The position numbers were made by a program, and so were the translations under genes. A stretch of DNA of 64,000 bases from JBHEBG01 sp046557915 (GTDB lineage Bacteria > Bacteroidota > Bacteroidia > Flavobacteriales > Flavobacteriaceae): the NCBI RefSeq assembly GCF_046557915.1, contig NZ_JBHEBG010000005.1, forward strand, positions 1-64,000, given 5' to 3'. This document shows, one piece after another, positions 19,066 to 26,501 of this stretch. Under the pieces are notes generated by a model. It did not search any database. It was given only the letters and a program-made list of their open reading frames with translations, and was not told where the DNA came from. The first letter of the stretch is position 1. Every line of letters starts with the position of its first letter.

Positions 19066-19071
19066 ACAAAC
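19014..19071. repeat. Long imperfect stem-loop beside the tRNA terminator
   Basis: Outer arms GTTTGTTGTT (19014-19023) and AACAACAAAC (19062-19071) are exact reverse complements. Inside them GGAAAAG faces CTTTTCC, and a GAAGC-AA-GCTTC hairpin sits at the tip. The right arm overlaps the left arm of the tRNA terminator, so the two structures are mutually exclusive. Confidence 0.6.
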
Positions 19072-19097
19072 CCTGCAACTTTCGTTGCAGGGTTTGT
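19066..19097 (-). terminator. Hairpin terminator downstream of tRNA-Arg
   Basis: A perfect 14-base stem (ACAAACCCTGCAAC / GTTGCAGGGTTTGT) with a 4-base loop lies 8 bases past the tRNA 3' end on the minus strand and is followed by TGTTTTCC. Stem strength and position fit a tRNA terminator, though the T-run is short. Confidence 0.75.
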
Positions 19098-19105
19098 GCT
19101 TGTAG

Positions 19106-19179
19106 TGATCGCGACAGGATTCGAACCTGTGACCGTCTGCTTAGAAGGCAGATGCTCTATCCAGCTGAGCTACGCGACC
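19106..19179 (-). tRNA. tRNA-Arg, anticodon TCT
   Basis: A 74-base cloverleaf on the minus strand. The acceptor stem GGTCGCG pairs with CGCGATC (one G-U), with discriminator A. The D-arm is CTCAGCTGGATAGAG. The anticodon arm TCTGC-CTTCTAA-GCAGA reads anticodon TCT, for AGA/AGG codons. The T-arm is CAGGTTCGAATCCTG. CCA is not encoded, as usual in Bacteroidota. No integrase or truncated tRNA copy is seen nearby. Confidence 0.95.
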
Positions 19180-19676
19180 GGCCTGTAAGGCAAAAGTTAA
19201 CGACCTTTTTGCTTAGCGTTGGCAAATATACAATTAACATTAAATAACAACCAACAAATTTTTGGTAAACTAAGACCACTGCAAAAGGTTTTTTAGTAAG
19301 TGGAAAAATAGTGTTATAGTAAAATGTTCTCCGTAGGTGTTTTTGTTGTTTGGCTAGGATTTTGGGAATGGATTTCGCTATTCCTTTTTGATTGCCCAAA
19401 AAGGAATGCAAAAAGGGCACTTCCCCCTTAGGTATTTTTGTTCACACAAAACCAGTCTTGAAAATAATTGAGCTGTATCCGTATGGAATATTGTTCTTAC
19501 CAAGCCCTTATAATAGTTTGATTTTATGCGATGGTCAAAAATATTTCTAGCTGACATAATACGTAATGCATAAAAAATATTAATGTACTACATAACATAT
19601 ATAAATAATAATTAATGACTTATATGTCGTAAATTTATGAAAGAGAAATGAAATATTCATCTAAAATCCATGGACT
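19180..19676. other. Intergenic region right of tRNA-Arg, with repeat element
   Basis: About 500 bases without a convincing gene. It holds one copy of a hairpin-plus-tail element (19380-19463). The last 150 bases are AT-rich and probably hold the promoter of the 19677 gene. Confidence 0.4.
19380..19463. repeat. Dispersed hairpin-plus-tail element, copy 1
   Basis: A perfect 11-base stem (ATTCCTTTTTG / CAAAAAGGAAT) with a 6-base loop at 19380-19407 is followed by a tail containing AGGTATTTTTGTT and CACAAAACC. The same hairpin plan and tail recur at 22957-23052. The core CTTTG..TTG..CCAAAG type of palindrome is, from memory, common in Bacteroidota genomes. Confidence 0.65.
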
Positions 19677-20159
19677 ATGAAAACAATATTATCACTTTTG
19701 TTACTTCCGATCATGGTGCTGGCACAACCTCATGGCCAACATCAAATAGAAAGCTTTGATATCGAATTTTCCATGGATTTTGCTATGGAACCCATCCTAA
19801 ATGAGGAAACTGATTCTCCGGAACCTGTAGATGGCACCATTGAACTTTTCATAACGATAGAAGTGTATGTTTGGGAAATGGAAATTGATTATGCTATACC
19901 ACAATTTACCCATGATGCAGCGATTGTTAGCTATCTCCCCAAATATCTGAATACTTTTTCTTTGGTCGGGCTTGCTAACACCGTAAAGGAAAATCAAAGA
20001 CCACAAGAACGCTTGAACCGTCTACTTGCCTTGAACGATCCTATGTTTCCGAAAGAAGACACCTTGTTGGATGGGTTGAACCCCGTTAGGTACCAGCAGA
20101 ATACATTGGGCGATTTACATAACATGCCCGAAGGCTTTGGGCCACAAATCGGGTTTTGA
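19677..20159 (+). CDS. Small exported acidic protein, unknown function
   Basis: 160 residues with signal peptide (MKTILSLLLLPIMVLAQ). The mature protein is acidic (NEETDSPEPVDG) and has no recognisable domain. It lies 74 bases before the prohibitin-like gene in the same direction and may be co-transcribed. Coding status rests on the signal peptide and an uninterrupted frame. Confidence 0.55.
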   Translation: MKTILSLLLLPIMVLAQPHGQHQIESFDIEFSMDFAMEPILNEETDSPEPVDGTIELFITIEVYVWEMEIDYAIPQFTHDAAIVSYLPKYLNTFSLVGLANTVKENQRPQERLNRLLALNDPMFPKEDTLLDGLNPVRYQQNTLGDLHNMPEGFGPQIGF

Positions 20160-20232
20160 TCTTAAATCCATTCGAAAACCCTTTTAAAAGTATAGTCAAT
20201 ACCAAAACATATTAAAATAAAACTAAAAGAAG

Positions 20233-21015
20233 ATGAAAAAGGAAATTTTAACATTGGTAGCGATAATGCTGTTATCTACCAGCTGTGCGGTAATAAGGCC
20301 CGGAGAGGCCGGAGTAAAACAAACTTTGGGCGAATTTTCAAATGAAGTAATAACCCAGGGTACGGTACTTTACAATCCTCTTGTTAGTAAGGTGCTAAAG
20401 GAATCGACACAAACCAACAATATAAAACTTGTGTTGAGTTTACCCAGTAAAGAAGGACTAAGTGTGAAATCTGAAATTTCCATCCTCTATCGTTTAGAGC
20501 AAAATAAAATTCCTTCTGTATTGGAAAATTTGGGACAGGAATATGAATCTATAATTACCAGTGTTTTCAGATCTGCCTCTTCAGATGTTTGCGCTAAGTT
20601 TTTCGCAAAGGATATGCATTCTGGTATGCGAGCAAAGATAGAAGAGGAAATAAAGGTTAAAATGGAAGAAAATCTTACGAAACAAGCAGATGGTATTGAG
20701 CTCATTGCCGTTTTGATGAAAAGCATTCAATTACCCAATGGTTTGGCCAATTCTATAGAGCGAAAACTACAAGCCGAACAAGATGCCATGCGAATGGAGT
20801 TCATTTTGCAGCAGGCAACATTGGAGGCGGACCGCAAGATCATTGAAGCTAAGGGTGAACGGGACGCCCAAAAAATACTGTCCGAAGGGCTTACCGATAA
20901 ACTTATACAGATTAGGAGTATTGAGGCGTTTCGTGAACTTTCGCGCTCTCAGGGCACTAAAATTATCATTACGGATGGTAAAACACCTTTGTTGATAGAA
21001 CCTAGCATAAAATAA
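20233..21015 (+). CDS. SPFH/band-7 (prohibitin-like) lipoprotein
   Basis: 260 residues. The N-terminal signal ends in a lipobox (LLSTSC, Cys18), so the protein should be lipid-anchored in the periplasm instead of carrying the usual membrane helix. The band-7 fold is recognisable from GEAGVKQTLGEFSNEVITQG and FRSASSDVCAKFFAKDMHSG. A long Ala/Glu helix follows (LQQATLEADRKIIEAKGERD), where SPFH proteins form coiled-coil rings. Family role: large membrane-associated oligomers, often linked to protease control; not shown here. Confidence 0.85.
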   Translation: MKKEILTLVAIMLLSTSCAVIRPGEAGVKQTLGEFSNEVITQGTVLYNPLVSKVLKESTQTNNIKLVLSLPSKEGLSVKSEISILYRLEQNKIPSVLENLGQEYESIITSVFRSASSDVCAKFFAKDMHSGMRAKIEEEIKVKMEENLTKQADGIELIAVLMKSIQLPNGLANSIERKLQAEQDAMRMEFILQQATLEADRKIIEAKGERDAQKILSEGLTDKLIQIRSIEAFRELSRSQGTKIIITDGKTPLLIEPSIK

Positions 21016-21064
21016 AAGATACGGAAAACAGCAATAGTGAAAGTGAAAGCACACCTATCGGGCA

Positions 21065-21343
21065 ATGCCTCCTAACCCCTTGCTCATATGGGTAAACGTA
21101 ATCATTCGCCAAATAAAAAACCTCAGCTCTGCCATGGCTATGGCTATCGGGACCGTGGTTCTTCTCTTACTTATATTTCTTACCGTTAGCGTTATCGCTT
21201 ATTCTGTACTGCGCGAGCAGAAAGATGCTCGCGCTAGTGGGGACATCGAGAGCTTTACAGAGGAGGAGCGCACCAAGATCTATAAACTTATGGACATGGC
21301 CATCAGCTACCACAAGACCAAAAAGGCATACTCAAAGGCATAA
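21065..21343 (+). CDS. Possible small membrane protein encoded across a repeat
   Basis: 92 codons with one strong membrane helix (TVVLLLLIFLTVSVIAYSVL) and a charged C-terminus (ESFTEEERTKIYKLMDMA). The central part is the dispersed repeat also found at 23127-23265, where the same frame ends early at a TAA. It ends right before a terminator-like hairpin. It may be a real gene that the repeat copied, or a chance frame; I cannot decide. Confidence 0.3.
   Translation: MPPNPLLIWVNVIIRQIKNLSSAMAMAIGTVVLLLLIFLTVSVIAYSVLREQKDARASGDIESFTEEERTKIYKLMDMAISYHKTKKAYSKA
21100..21244. repeat. Dispersed repeat, copy 1 (145 bases)
   Basis: From AATCATTCGCCAAATAAAAA to the CTCGCGCTAGTGGGGA segment this matches 23127-23265 almost base for base. 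One 6-base indel lies near GTTAGCGTT. A much more degraded relative may sit at about 25917-26001. Confidence 0.8.
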
Positions 21344-21369
21344 AAAAACCGACTCAATGGGCGGTCTTT
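21344..21369. terminator. Probable bidirectional terminator
   Basis: AAAAACCG pairs with CGGTCTTT across a 10-base loop, with one mismatch, flanked by an A-run on one side and T-rich sequence on the other. It sits between two convergent open frames. Confidence 0.5.
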
Positions 21370-21379
21370 CTACGTTTTA

Positions 21380-21784
21380 TTATTCTGGTTTTCTAATATA
21401 GTACAGACCTGCTAAGCTCTTAGAGACAAACAGATTAAAATCATCTCCTTTTTTCCATATCATTTTCCCATCTATTGATAAAGATTGATCCATTTCTGGA
21501 GGTATGCTGGCAAACTTAATGTCATATTCAGAAAGTTTAAATTTATATTTTCCACCAACCTTAATTCTATCTCCCATCTGAATTTTATTGTTTATTCTAA
21601 CATCTTCTTTACTGGAAATAAGCAGAAGTTTTTCTTTTGCTCTTTTTATATGAACAAGATAATTTCCTTCTGTCGAATCAATTTTCACCACTTCGTATTT
21701 CTTATCACAATTTTGTGAAAAAAGCATATTAAACGAACTACATACAAAAAACAACATTAAAAAAAATAGGTTTCTTATCATCAT
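21380..21784 (-). CDS. Exported protein just downstream of the RHS tip, immunity candidate
   Basis: 134 residues with signal peptide (LFFLMLFFVCSSFNMLFSQ). The mature part is a small lysine-rich beta-type protein with no known motif. Its start lies 5 bases after the stop of the reconstructed RHS tip (21790). In RHS loci that position normally holds the immunity gene, which for an exported effector would act in the periplasm. Immunity function is inferred from position only. Confidence 0.65.
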   Translation of the reverse strand: MMIRNLFFLMLFFVCSSFNMLFSQNCDKKYEVVKIDSTEGNYLVHIKRAKEKLLLISSKEDVRINNKIQMGDRIKVGGKYKFKLSEYDIKFASIPPEMDQSLSIDGKMIWKKGDDFNLFVSKSLAGLYYIRKPE

Positions 21785-21789
21785 AAAGT

Positions 21790-22953
21790 TTATTCTTGTT
21801 CTCTATACTTCACAGTATAAAGAGTTTTACTTTTCCCAGACTTATTTATTTTGACGCTTACATCTGAAATCCAAGTGCTTCCGCCAACATATTTTCGATT
21901 ATTTTGACTTATTGAAGCACCAAGTCCTGAACTAGCAGCATCACCTGCGGGATAAATGGCATTAGTTACACCGTGAGCAGTTATAAACGCTTTGCTTCTC
22001 GGGTTTTCAGAAGAAGAAGGTGCATTTGGGGAGAGTACTGCCCCAGTATAAGCTTCAATTACCTCATGTTTTACAACACTTCCTGTTTCATTCCTGCAAA
22101 TTCCTCAATCACTTCGGCTTGATTTGGATTTACCTGCTGTTCTGCAAAAGTTACGTTCATTTCGGGGATTTCTGTATTGCCCCCGAAAACCCCTCCAACT
22201 ATTAGACCGCTTTCATTGGAATTTTCAATAGACGCATTTAGGTTCACAACCACATTCTCAACATTAATCGTTTCCAATAAAGCTACATCTGATTCCGTTT
22301 CTGCTGTACCTGTTGCAGATAGCTTACCCGTTTCTGCATCCCTTGTGATTTCCAAACTTGATGAAGCATTTAGTTGTTCAGTGGCTTTTTTCGCTAAATC
22401 TCCATTAATTACTACATCAAAAGGCGACATTCCATCAGGATCAGTGAATATTATTGGATTGTTGAAAGCATAATTATAGGGGCTGTGTCTTCTCATATCC
22501 TCCGCCAACGGGTCGATGTTCATCCACCTACCGAGTGCGGGGTCATAGTTCCTAGCACCGAAGTCATAGGTTTCAAGTCCTAAGCTTTGGTCGAGTTCTT
22601 TACCACCAAACATATATTTTTTCGCAACGGAGTTGCCCAAGGGACTGACATTACCATTATAGCCTTGATGGGCCAATCCGAATGGATAATAGTTCGATTC
22701 CTTTACTATTTCATTTGTAGTAATATTTCCATCGTTGTTGGCATCCGTATAGCTTAACCTCGTGTTGCCAAGATGATTTTTATATTCGTACACGTATTCG
22801 TAATTTCCATTCTCGACCGAGACGTACCCTTCGGGCTGCGAGAAGAACTGCAATGTGCCGTTCTCGTAGATATAGTTTCCTGCATACTCGGTATTTCCCG
22901 CTGTACTCACAACCTTCTTTTGCTTTGTGCCCGTGGCGTCGTAAATATAGGGA
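21790..22953 (-). pseudogene. Orphan RHS C-terminal tip, frameshifted
   Basis: The RHS match starts at YIYDATGTKQKKVV (about 22950). It runs through the core end (FGARNYDPALGRWMNIDP) and the junction motif FTDPDGMSPFD, then a tip domain. The first frame stops at 22071. The reading continues in another frame from about 22093 to a stop at 21790 (KHEVIEAYTGAVLSPN ... AHGVTNAIYPAG), the ending expected for this tip family. The shift lies between an upstream TGA in the second frame and the TAA at 22071, so one missing base near GGAATGAA explains it. No RHS N-terminus precedes it; repeat DNA does. The formal open frame extends to 23174 through that repeat. Confidence 0.8.
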
Positions 22954-22956
22954 TTC

Positions 22957-23052
22957 TTTCGTTTTCTTTGCTTGTCCAAAGAAAACGAAACAAAAGAAAA
23001 TACACTTCTCCCACAGGTATTTTTGTTGGCACAAAACCGGATCGAAAACTTC
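22957..23052. repeat. Dispersed hairpin-plus-tail element, copy 2
   Basis: A perfect 14-base stem (TTTCGTTTTCTTTG / CAAAGAAAACGAAA, 22957-22970 and 22977-22990) with loop CTTGTC is followed by a tail with CACAGGTATTTTTGTT and CACAAAACCGG. Same plan as 19380-19463. It abuts the broken start of the orphan RHS tip. Confidence 0.75.
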
Positions 23053-23126
23053 GCCATTACGCCATGGCGTAATGGTTCCGCTCGAAGCTTTCCAATCCTA
23101 TACTTGGGAGAAGAAAGCCTATCCAC

Positions 23127-23265
23127 AATCATTCGCCAAATAAAAAACCTCAGCTCTGCCATGGCTATGGCCACCGGGACCGTGGTTCTTCTCTTATTTA
23201 TATTTCTTATCGTTATCGCTTACTCATAACGGCACGAGCAGAAAGATGCTCGCGCTAGCGGGGAG
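23127..23265. repeat. Dispersed repeat, copy 2 (139 bases)
   Basis: Near-identical to 21100-21244, in the same orientation. It lies just before the stop of the first fibre-like gene. The two copies flank the orphan RHS tip and its putative immunity gene. Confidence 0.8.
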
Positions 23266-23268
23266 TTT

Positions 23269-24066
23269 CTATTTTTTTGATTCGATTAGTTTTTGGACTA
23301 AAGATTTTAGCTCTTCCATTTGTTGGGTTTGCTTTTCTATTTTCTTTTCCTGTTGTATAGTATAAAGAGTTAATTCTTCAATCTTTTTAAGAAGGTTCAT
23401 GTCCATTTCCGCAAGCATTACTCCATGCTGTTCAAATTCTTTTGCAGAGGGTATTTCGGGAAGATGACCATTTTCTTTAATAAATTCTTCTACCACTTCT
23501 ATACTTCTCAGATTATAATCTTCTTTAAAAACATAATCTGGTGCGGGAACACTAAGGTCTATTTTCACTTCTTTAGCATGGATATTGCCGTTTACGGTGA
23601 GCTTCATATCTGGATTAGCCGTTCCAATGCCCAAATAACCATTGGCGGTTAATCGCATTTTCTCACTAGTGCTTGTCCCAAAAACAATTTTCCCTTGTGA
23701 ATTGCCAGCGATTATATTCAAACCATTTAAATCTGCTCCTAACAACCATGTTGAACGGGCAGAAGCATAGTTTCCAAAACTAGCAACATGACCGGCATTA
23801 TGGTGCACCAAATAACCGTAGAATCCACCGGTAGCCTGTTTGCCAACTAACAACATTGCTCTTGCGTTAGCTGAAGAACTTTGGTTTAAGAGATATGCCG
23901 AAGTGGTGGCATTAATGTTTTTATTGACCTCAAGATGAGCAATTGGATTAGTTGTACCAATACCTACATTGTCAGAAGTAGTCAAATTTGCACCATTGTC
24001 AGTCCACTGGGCCTCTAATGATAAAGTCAAAAAAAGTGCTGTGGTAACAAGAATTGTTTTTTTCAT
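23269..24066 (-). CDS. Secreted fibre-like protein, paralogue 1
   Basis: 265 residues with signal peptide (ILVTTALFLTLSLEAQ). Two VGIGTTNP-type motifs (the second as LGIGTANPDMKLTVNG) frame a variable middle (residues about 45-140). The conserved C-terminal third then reads VNGNIHAKEVKIDLSVPAPD, HLPEIPSAKEFEQHGVM, KKIEELTLYTIQQEKK and ends in a coiled coil. This layout is frequent in Bacteroidota and recalls phage tail-fibre proteins with a C-terminal trimerisation or self-processing region. Function unknown. Three such genes stand in a row here. Confidence 0.85.
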   Translation of the reverse strand: MKKTILVTTALFLTLSLEAQWTDNGANLTTSDNVGIGTTNPIAHLEVNKNINATTSAYLLNQSSSANARAMLLVGKQATGGFYGYLVHHNAGHVASFGNYASARSTWLLGADLNGLNIIAGNSQGKIVFGTSTSEKMRLTANGYLGIGTANPDMKLTVNGNIHAKEVKIDLSVPAPDYVFKEDYNLRSIEVVEEFIKENGHLPEIPSAKEFEQHGVMLAEMDMNLLKKIEELTLYTIQQEKKIEKQTQQMEELKSLVQKLIESKK

Positions 24067-24157
24067 TTTAATATCTTTTTAGGTATATTTTACTATTTAT
24101 AATACCTCTTTCATAACACGTCTACATCCCTGAAGTTGCATATGTCTTATGTACTTT

Positions 24158-24859
24158 TCAATTTTCCGATTCCAACTTTTCAAGCCTTAATTGTAATTGA
24201 AGAAGCCTTTTATTCTGTAGTTTCAATTCTTCTATTTCTTTTTGTTGTTGGATAGTGTAAAGTGTTAATTCCTCAATCTTTTTAAGAAGGTTCATATCCA
24301 TTTCGGCTTGCATTACTCCATGCTGTTCAAATTCTTTTGCGGAAGGGATCTCTGGTAGGTGACTATTTTCTTTAATAAATTCTTCTACTTCTTCTATACT
24401 TCTTAGATTATAATCTTTTTTAAAAACATAATCCGGCGCAGGAACACTAAGGTCTATTTTCACTTCTTCAGCATGTATATGGCCGTTTACCGTCAATTTC
24501 ATATCCGGATTTGTGGTTCCTATTCCAACTTTGCCATTAGCACCAATATGTAATAAAGTTGTTCCATTCTGAACAGTTGAGTTATACCCTTTTTTCCTAA
24601 CCTGAAATGCATTTTTGTCCCCAGCACTGTACATCCAAATGATGGGGGAAATTTGATTCGAACCACTTAAAATGCCGAAACCTCCTTGAGATTGATTTGT
24701 TGCATCGGTACCCCGTTGATCCCCAGCAAATTGGTATAGAGTTCCGGTTCCTGTACCTAGAGACATTGAACCATTGCTTGTTGACCCTGTATCATCTAGC
24801 TGAGCATTTGCATACGACCATAACATTAAAAATGATAGTAAGAAAGTTGTTTTTTTCAT
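24158..24859 (-). CDS. Secreted fibre-like protein, paralogue 2
   Basis: 233 residues with signal peptide (TFLLSFLMLWSYANAQ). The N-terminal 110 residues differ from those of the neighbours, being Gly/Ser/Thr-rich (STSNGSMSLGTGTGTLYQFA). From VGIGTTNPDMKLTVNGHIHA onward it is nearly identical to paralogues 1 and 3, ending in a leucine-rich coiled coil. Separated from its neighbours by 91 and 72 bases on the same strand. Confidence 0.85.
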   Translation of the reverse strand: MKKTTFLLSFLMLWSYANAQLDDTGSTSNGSMSLGTGTGTLYQFAGDQRGTDATNQSQGGFGILSGSNQISPIIWMYSAGDKNAFQVRKKGYNSTVQNGTTLLHIGANGKVGIGTTNPDMKLTVNGHIHAEEVKIDLSVPAPDYVFKKDYNLRSIEEVEEFIKENSHLPEIPSAKEFEQHGVMQAEMDMNLLKKIEELTLYTIQQQKEIEELKLQNKRLLQLQLRLEKLESEN

Positions 24860-24931
24860 TTCTTTATTTTTTCAGGTAGTTCTTCTTTATATAGAAGGGC
24901 ACATAAATTATACAAATTGTTATACCCTTTT

Positions 24932-25642
24932 TTACTTTTCAGATTCCAACTTTTCCAGCCTCGATTGTAATTCAAGAAGATTCTTGTTGAATAATTTCAC
25001 TTCTTCTATTTTTTTTTCAAGCTTTTCTATTTTCTTTTCCTGCTGGATCGTATAAAGAGTCAATTCCTCAATCTTTTTGAGAAGGTTCATGTCCATTTCC
25101 GCAAGCATTACTCCATGCTGTTCAAATTCTTTTGCGGACGGGATCTCTGGTAGGTGACTATTTTCTTTAATAAATTCTTCTACTTCTTCTATACTTCTTA
25201 GATTATAATCTTCCTTAAAAACATAATCCGGCGCAGGAACGCTGAGGTCTATTTTCACTTCTTCAGCATGTATATTGCCCTTTACGGTGAGCTTCATATC
25301 TGGCGAAGTGGTTCCTATCCCAACTTTGCCCAAATAATTAAGTACCATGCCATCTTTTAAAACACCTCCTGTTAAATACTGAATTGTTAACCCTCCTTGT
25401 GAAGCATCTGCATTATTCGTTTTTAAAGCATAATAACTTTTTCCTGTAGTTGGATATGTTAATCCATGCCTACCATATAACTTTCCATTCAAAATGGTGT
25501 TTCCATTAACCTCAAATTTCTCGGTTAGATTTGTAGTTCCAATTCCGACATCACCATTTGGTAATTCGTTGACTTGGGATTTTGCAGAAGTGATAACACC
25601 TAAGCATAGTGCTAAAATTAAGAATCTTGATTTGGGCATCAT
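24932..25642 (-). CDS. Secreted fibre-like protein, paralogue 3
   Basis: 236 residues with signal peptide (LILALCLGVITSAKSQ). One VGIGTTNLTEKFEVNG motif is followed by a short variable part. The conserved C-terminal domain (KLTVKGNIHAEEVKIDLSVP, then the coiled coil) is shared with the two genes downstream. First of the three tandem paralogues, 376 bases after the second RHS locus. Confidence 0.85.
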   Translation of the reverse strand: MMPKSRFLILALCLGVITSAKSQVNELPNGDVGIGTTNLTEKFEVNGNTILNGKLYGRHGLTYPTTGKSYYALKTNNADASQGGLTIQYLTGGVLKDGMVLNYLGKVGIGTTSPDMKLTVKGNIHAEEVKIDLSVPAPDYVFKEDYNLRSIEEVEEFIKENSHLPEIPSAKEFEQHGVMLAEMDMNLLKKIEELTLYTIQQEKKIEKLEKKIEEVKLFNKNLLELQSRLEKLESEK

Positions 25643-26018
25643 ATCGTTTTATTTAGTTATTATTAAAATGTTATTCTTTTTTTCGTGATCGATTCTAACA
25701 GGCAATTTCATTGGAAAATGAAAACGCTGTTGGGTTTACCGAGCACATTACGGCATCAGTGCCTAAACAAATAATATCCGTAGGTAGCGGTATGTACGTT
25801 GTTCATAAGTGCTAGCATATAGTTTCTTCATCTTTTGTTTTTTACTCTGTACGGCACCTGTCATACCCTGTCCGCCTCCGGCGGAAACTAGCGCTAACGA
25901 GGGCCTCTTCCATTCTTTATATTTCCCCTTATGGCTTACTCTGGTACGGTACGAGCGTGACCCTCGCACTTGCAGATGTTTTTTGCTTGCGCCAGCAGGG
26001 AGGTAGCTTTTTAAATTC
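25643..26018. other. Intergenic region with degraded repeat
   Basis: No convincing gene. A TTTCATT-GGAA-AATGAAA hairpin lies near 25707. A CCGCC/GGCGG palindrome occurs near 25879. From about 25917 the sequence resembles the tail of the dispersed repeat (TTATATTTC, GCTTACTC, ACGAGC), with many changes. It separates the second RHS locus from the fibre genes. Confidence 0.4.
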
Positions 26019-26489
26019 TTACTTTTTCTTAAACAGTTTCAGTTCTCCGACCTTATAAATACTGTCATATGGTGGGGTCTTGGTCACTATTTCTCGGCTA
26101 AAGGTATCTTTCATTTCATCAAATACTCCATCTCCATTCCCTAAAAGGTAATCCCCTATAAATATGTCCCCCGACATTGGACTCCGCCCAATTTGGTATT
26201 TGTGACCTGTCGCACTCAAAGAATCGGTATCACCAGTACTTTTCTTACCATATCTAAAACTTTTCTCAATGAAAAATTTCAGTCTCTCAACAACTTCAAT
26301 TGAATTATTTGATTCTACCTTATAATCAAGCTCCATAACAAAAACGCCTCTTTTTTTAGATTCCTCAATAGTTTCTGAATATGCTATTCCACCAGATTTT
26401 TGATGGTCAATCCCACCTTTTGTAACCAATAAAAAAACACCAAATAACAGCACAAAAACTAATAGGAGATATAAAATTACTTTTTTCAT
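26019..26489 (-). CDS. Membrane-anchored small protein after the RHS tip, immunity candidate
   Basis: 156 residues. One N-terminal membrane helix (VILYLLLVFVLLFGVFLLV) holds a soluble domain on the outer side of the inner membrane. No known motif. It begins 12 bases after the stop of the 1235-residue RHS gene, the standard immunity position. Facing the periplasm would suit protection from a Sec-exported effector. Function inferred from position. Confidence 0.65.
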   Translation of the reverse strand: MKKVILYLLLVFVLLFGVFLLVTKGGIDHQKSGGIAYSETIEESKKRGVFVMELDYKVESNNSIEVVERLKFFIEKSFRYGKKSTGDTDSLSATGHKYQIGRSPMSGDIFIGDYLLGNGDGVFDEMKDTFSREIVTKTPPYDSIYKVGELKLFKKK

Positions 26490-26501
26490 ATTCTTAAATT
26501 A

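Noticed and set aside
19106..19179. tRNA-Arg as the attachment site of an integrative element
   Set aside because: No integrase, no relaxase and no duplicated 3' tRNA end in the window.
21100..23265. Direct repeats as ends of an insertion sequence
   Set aside because: No transposase gene or terminal inverted repeats lie between them.
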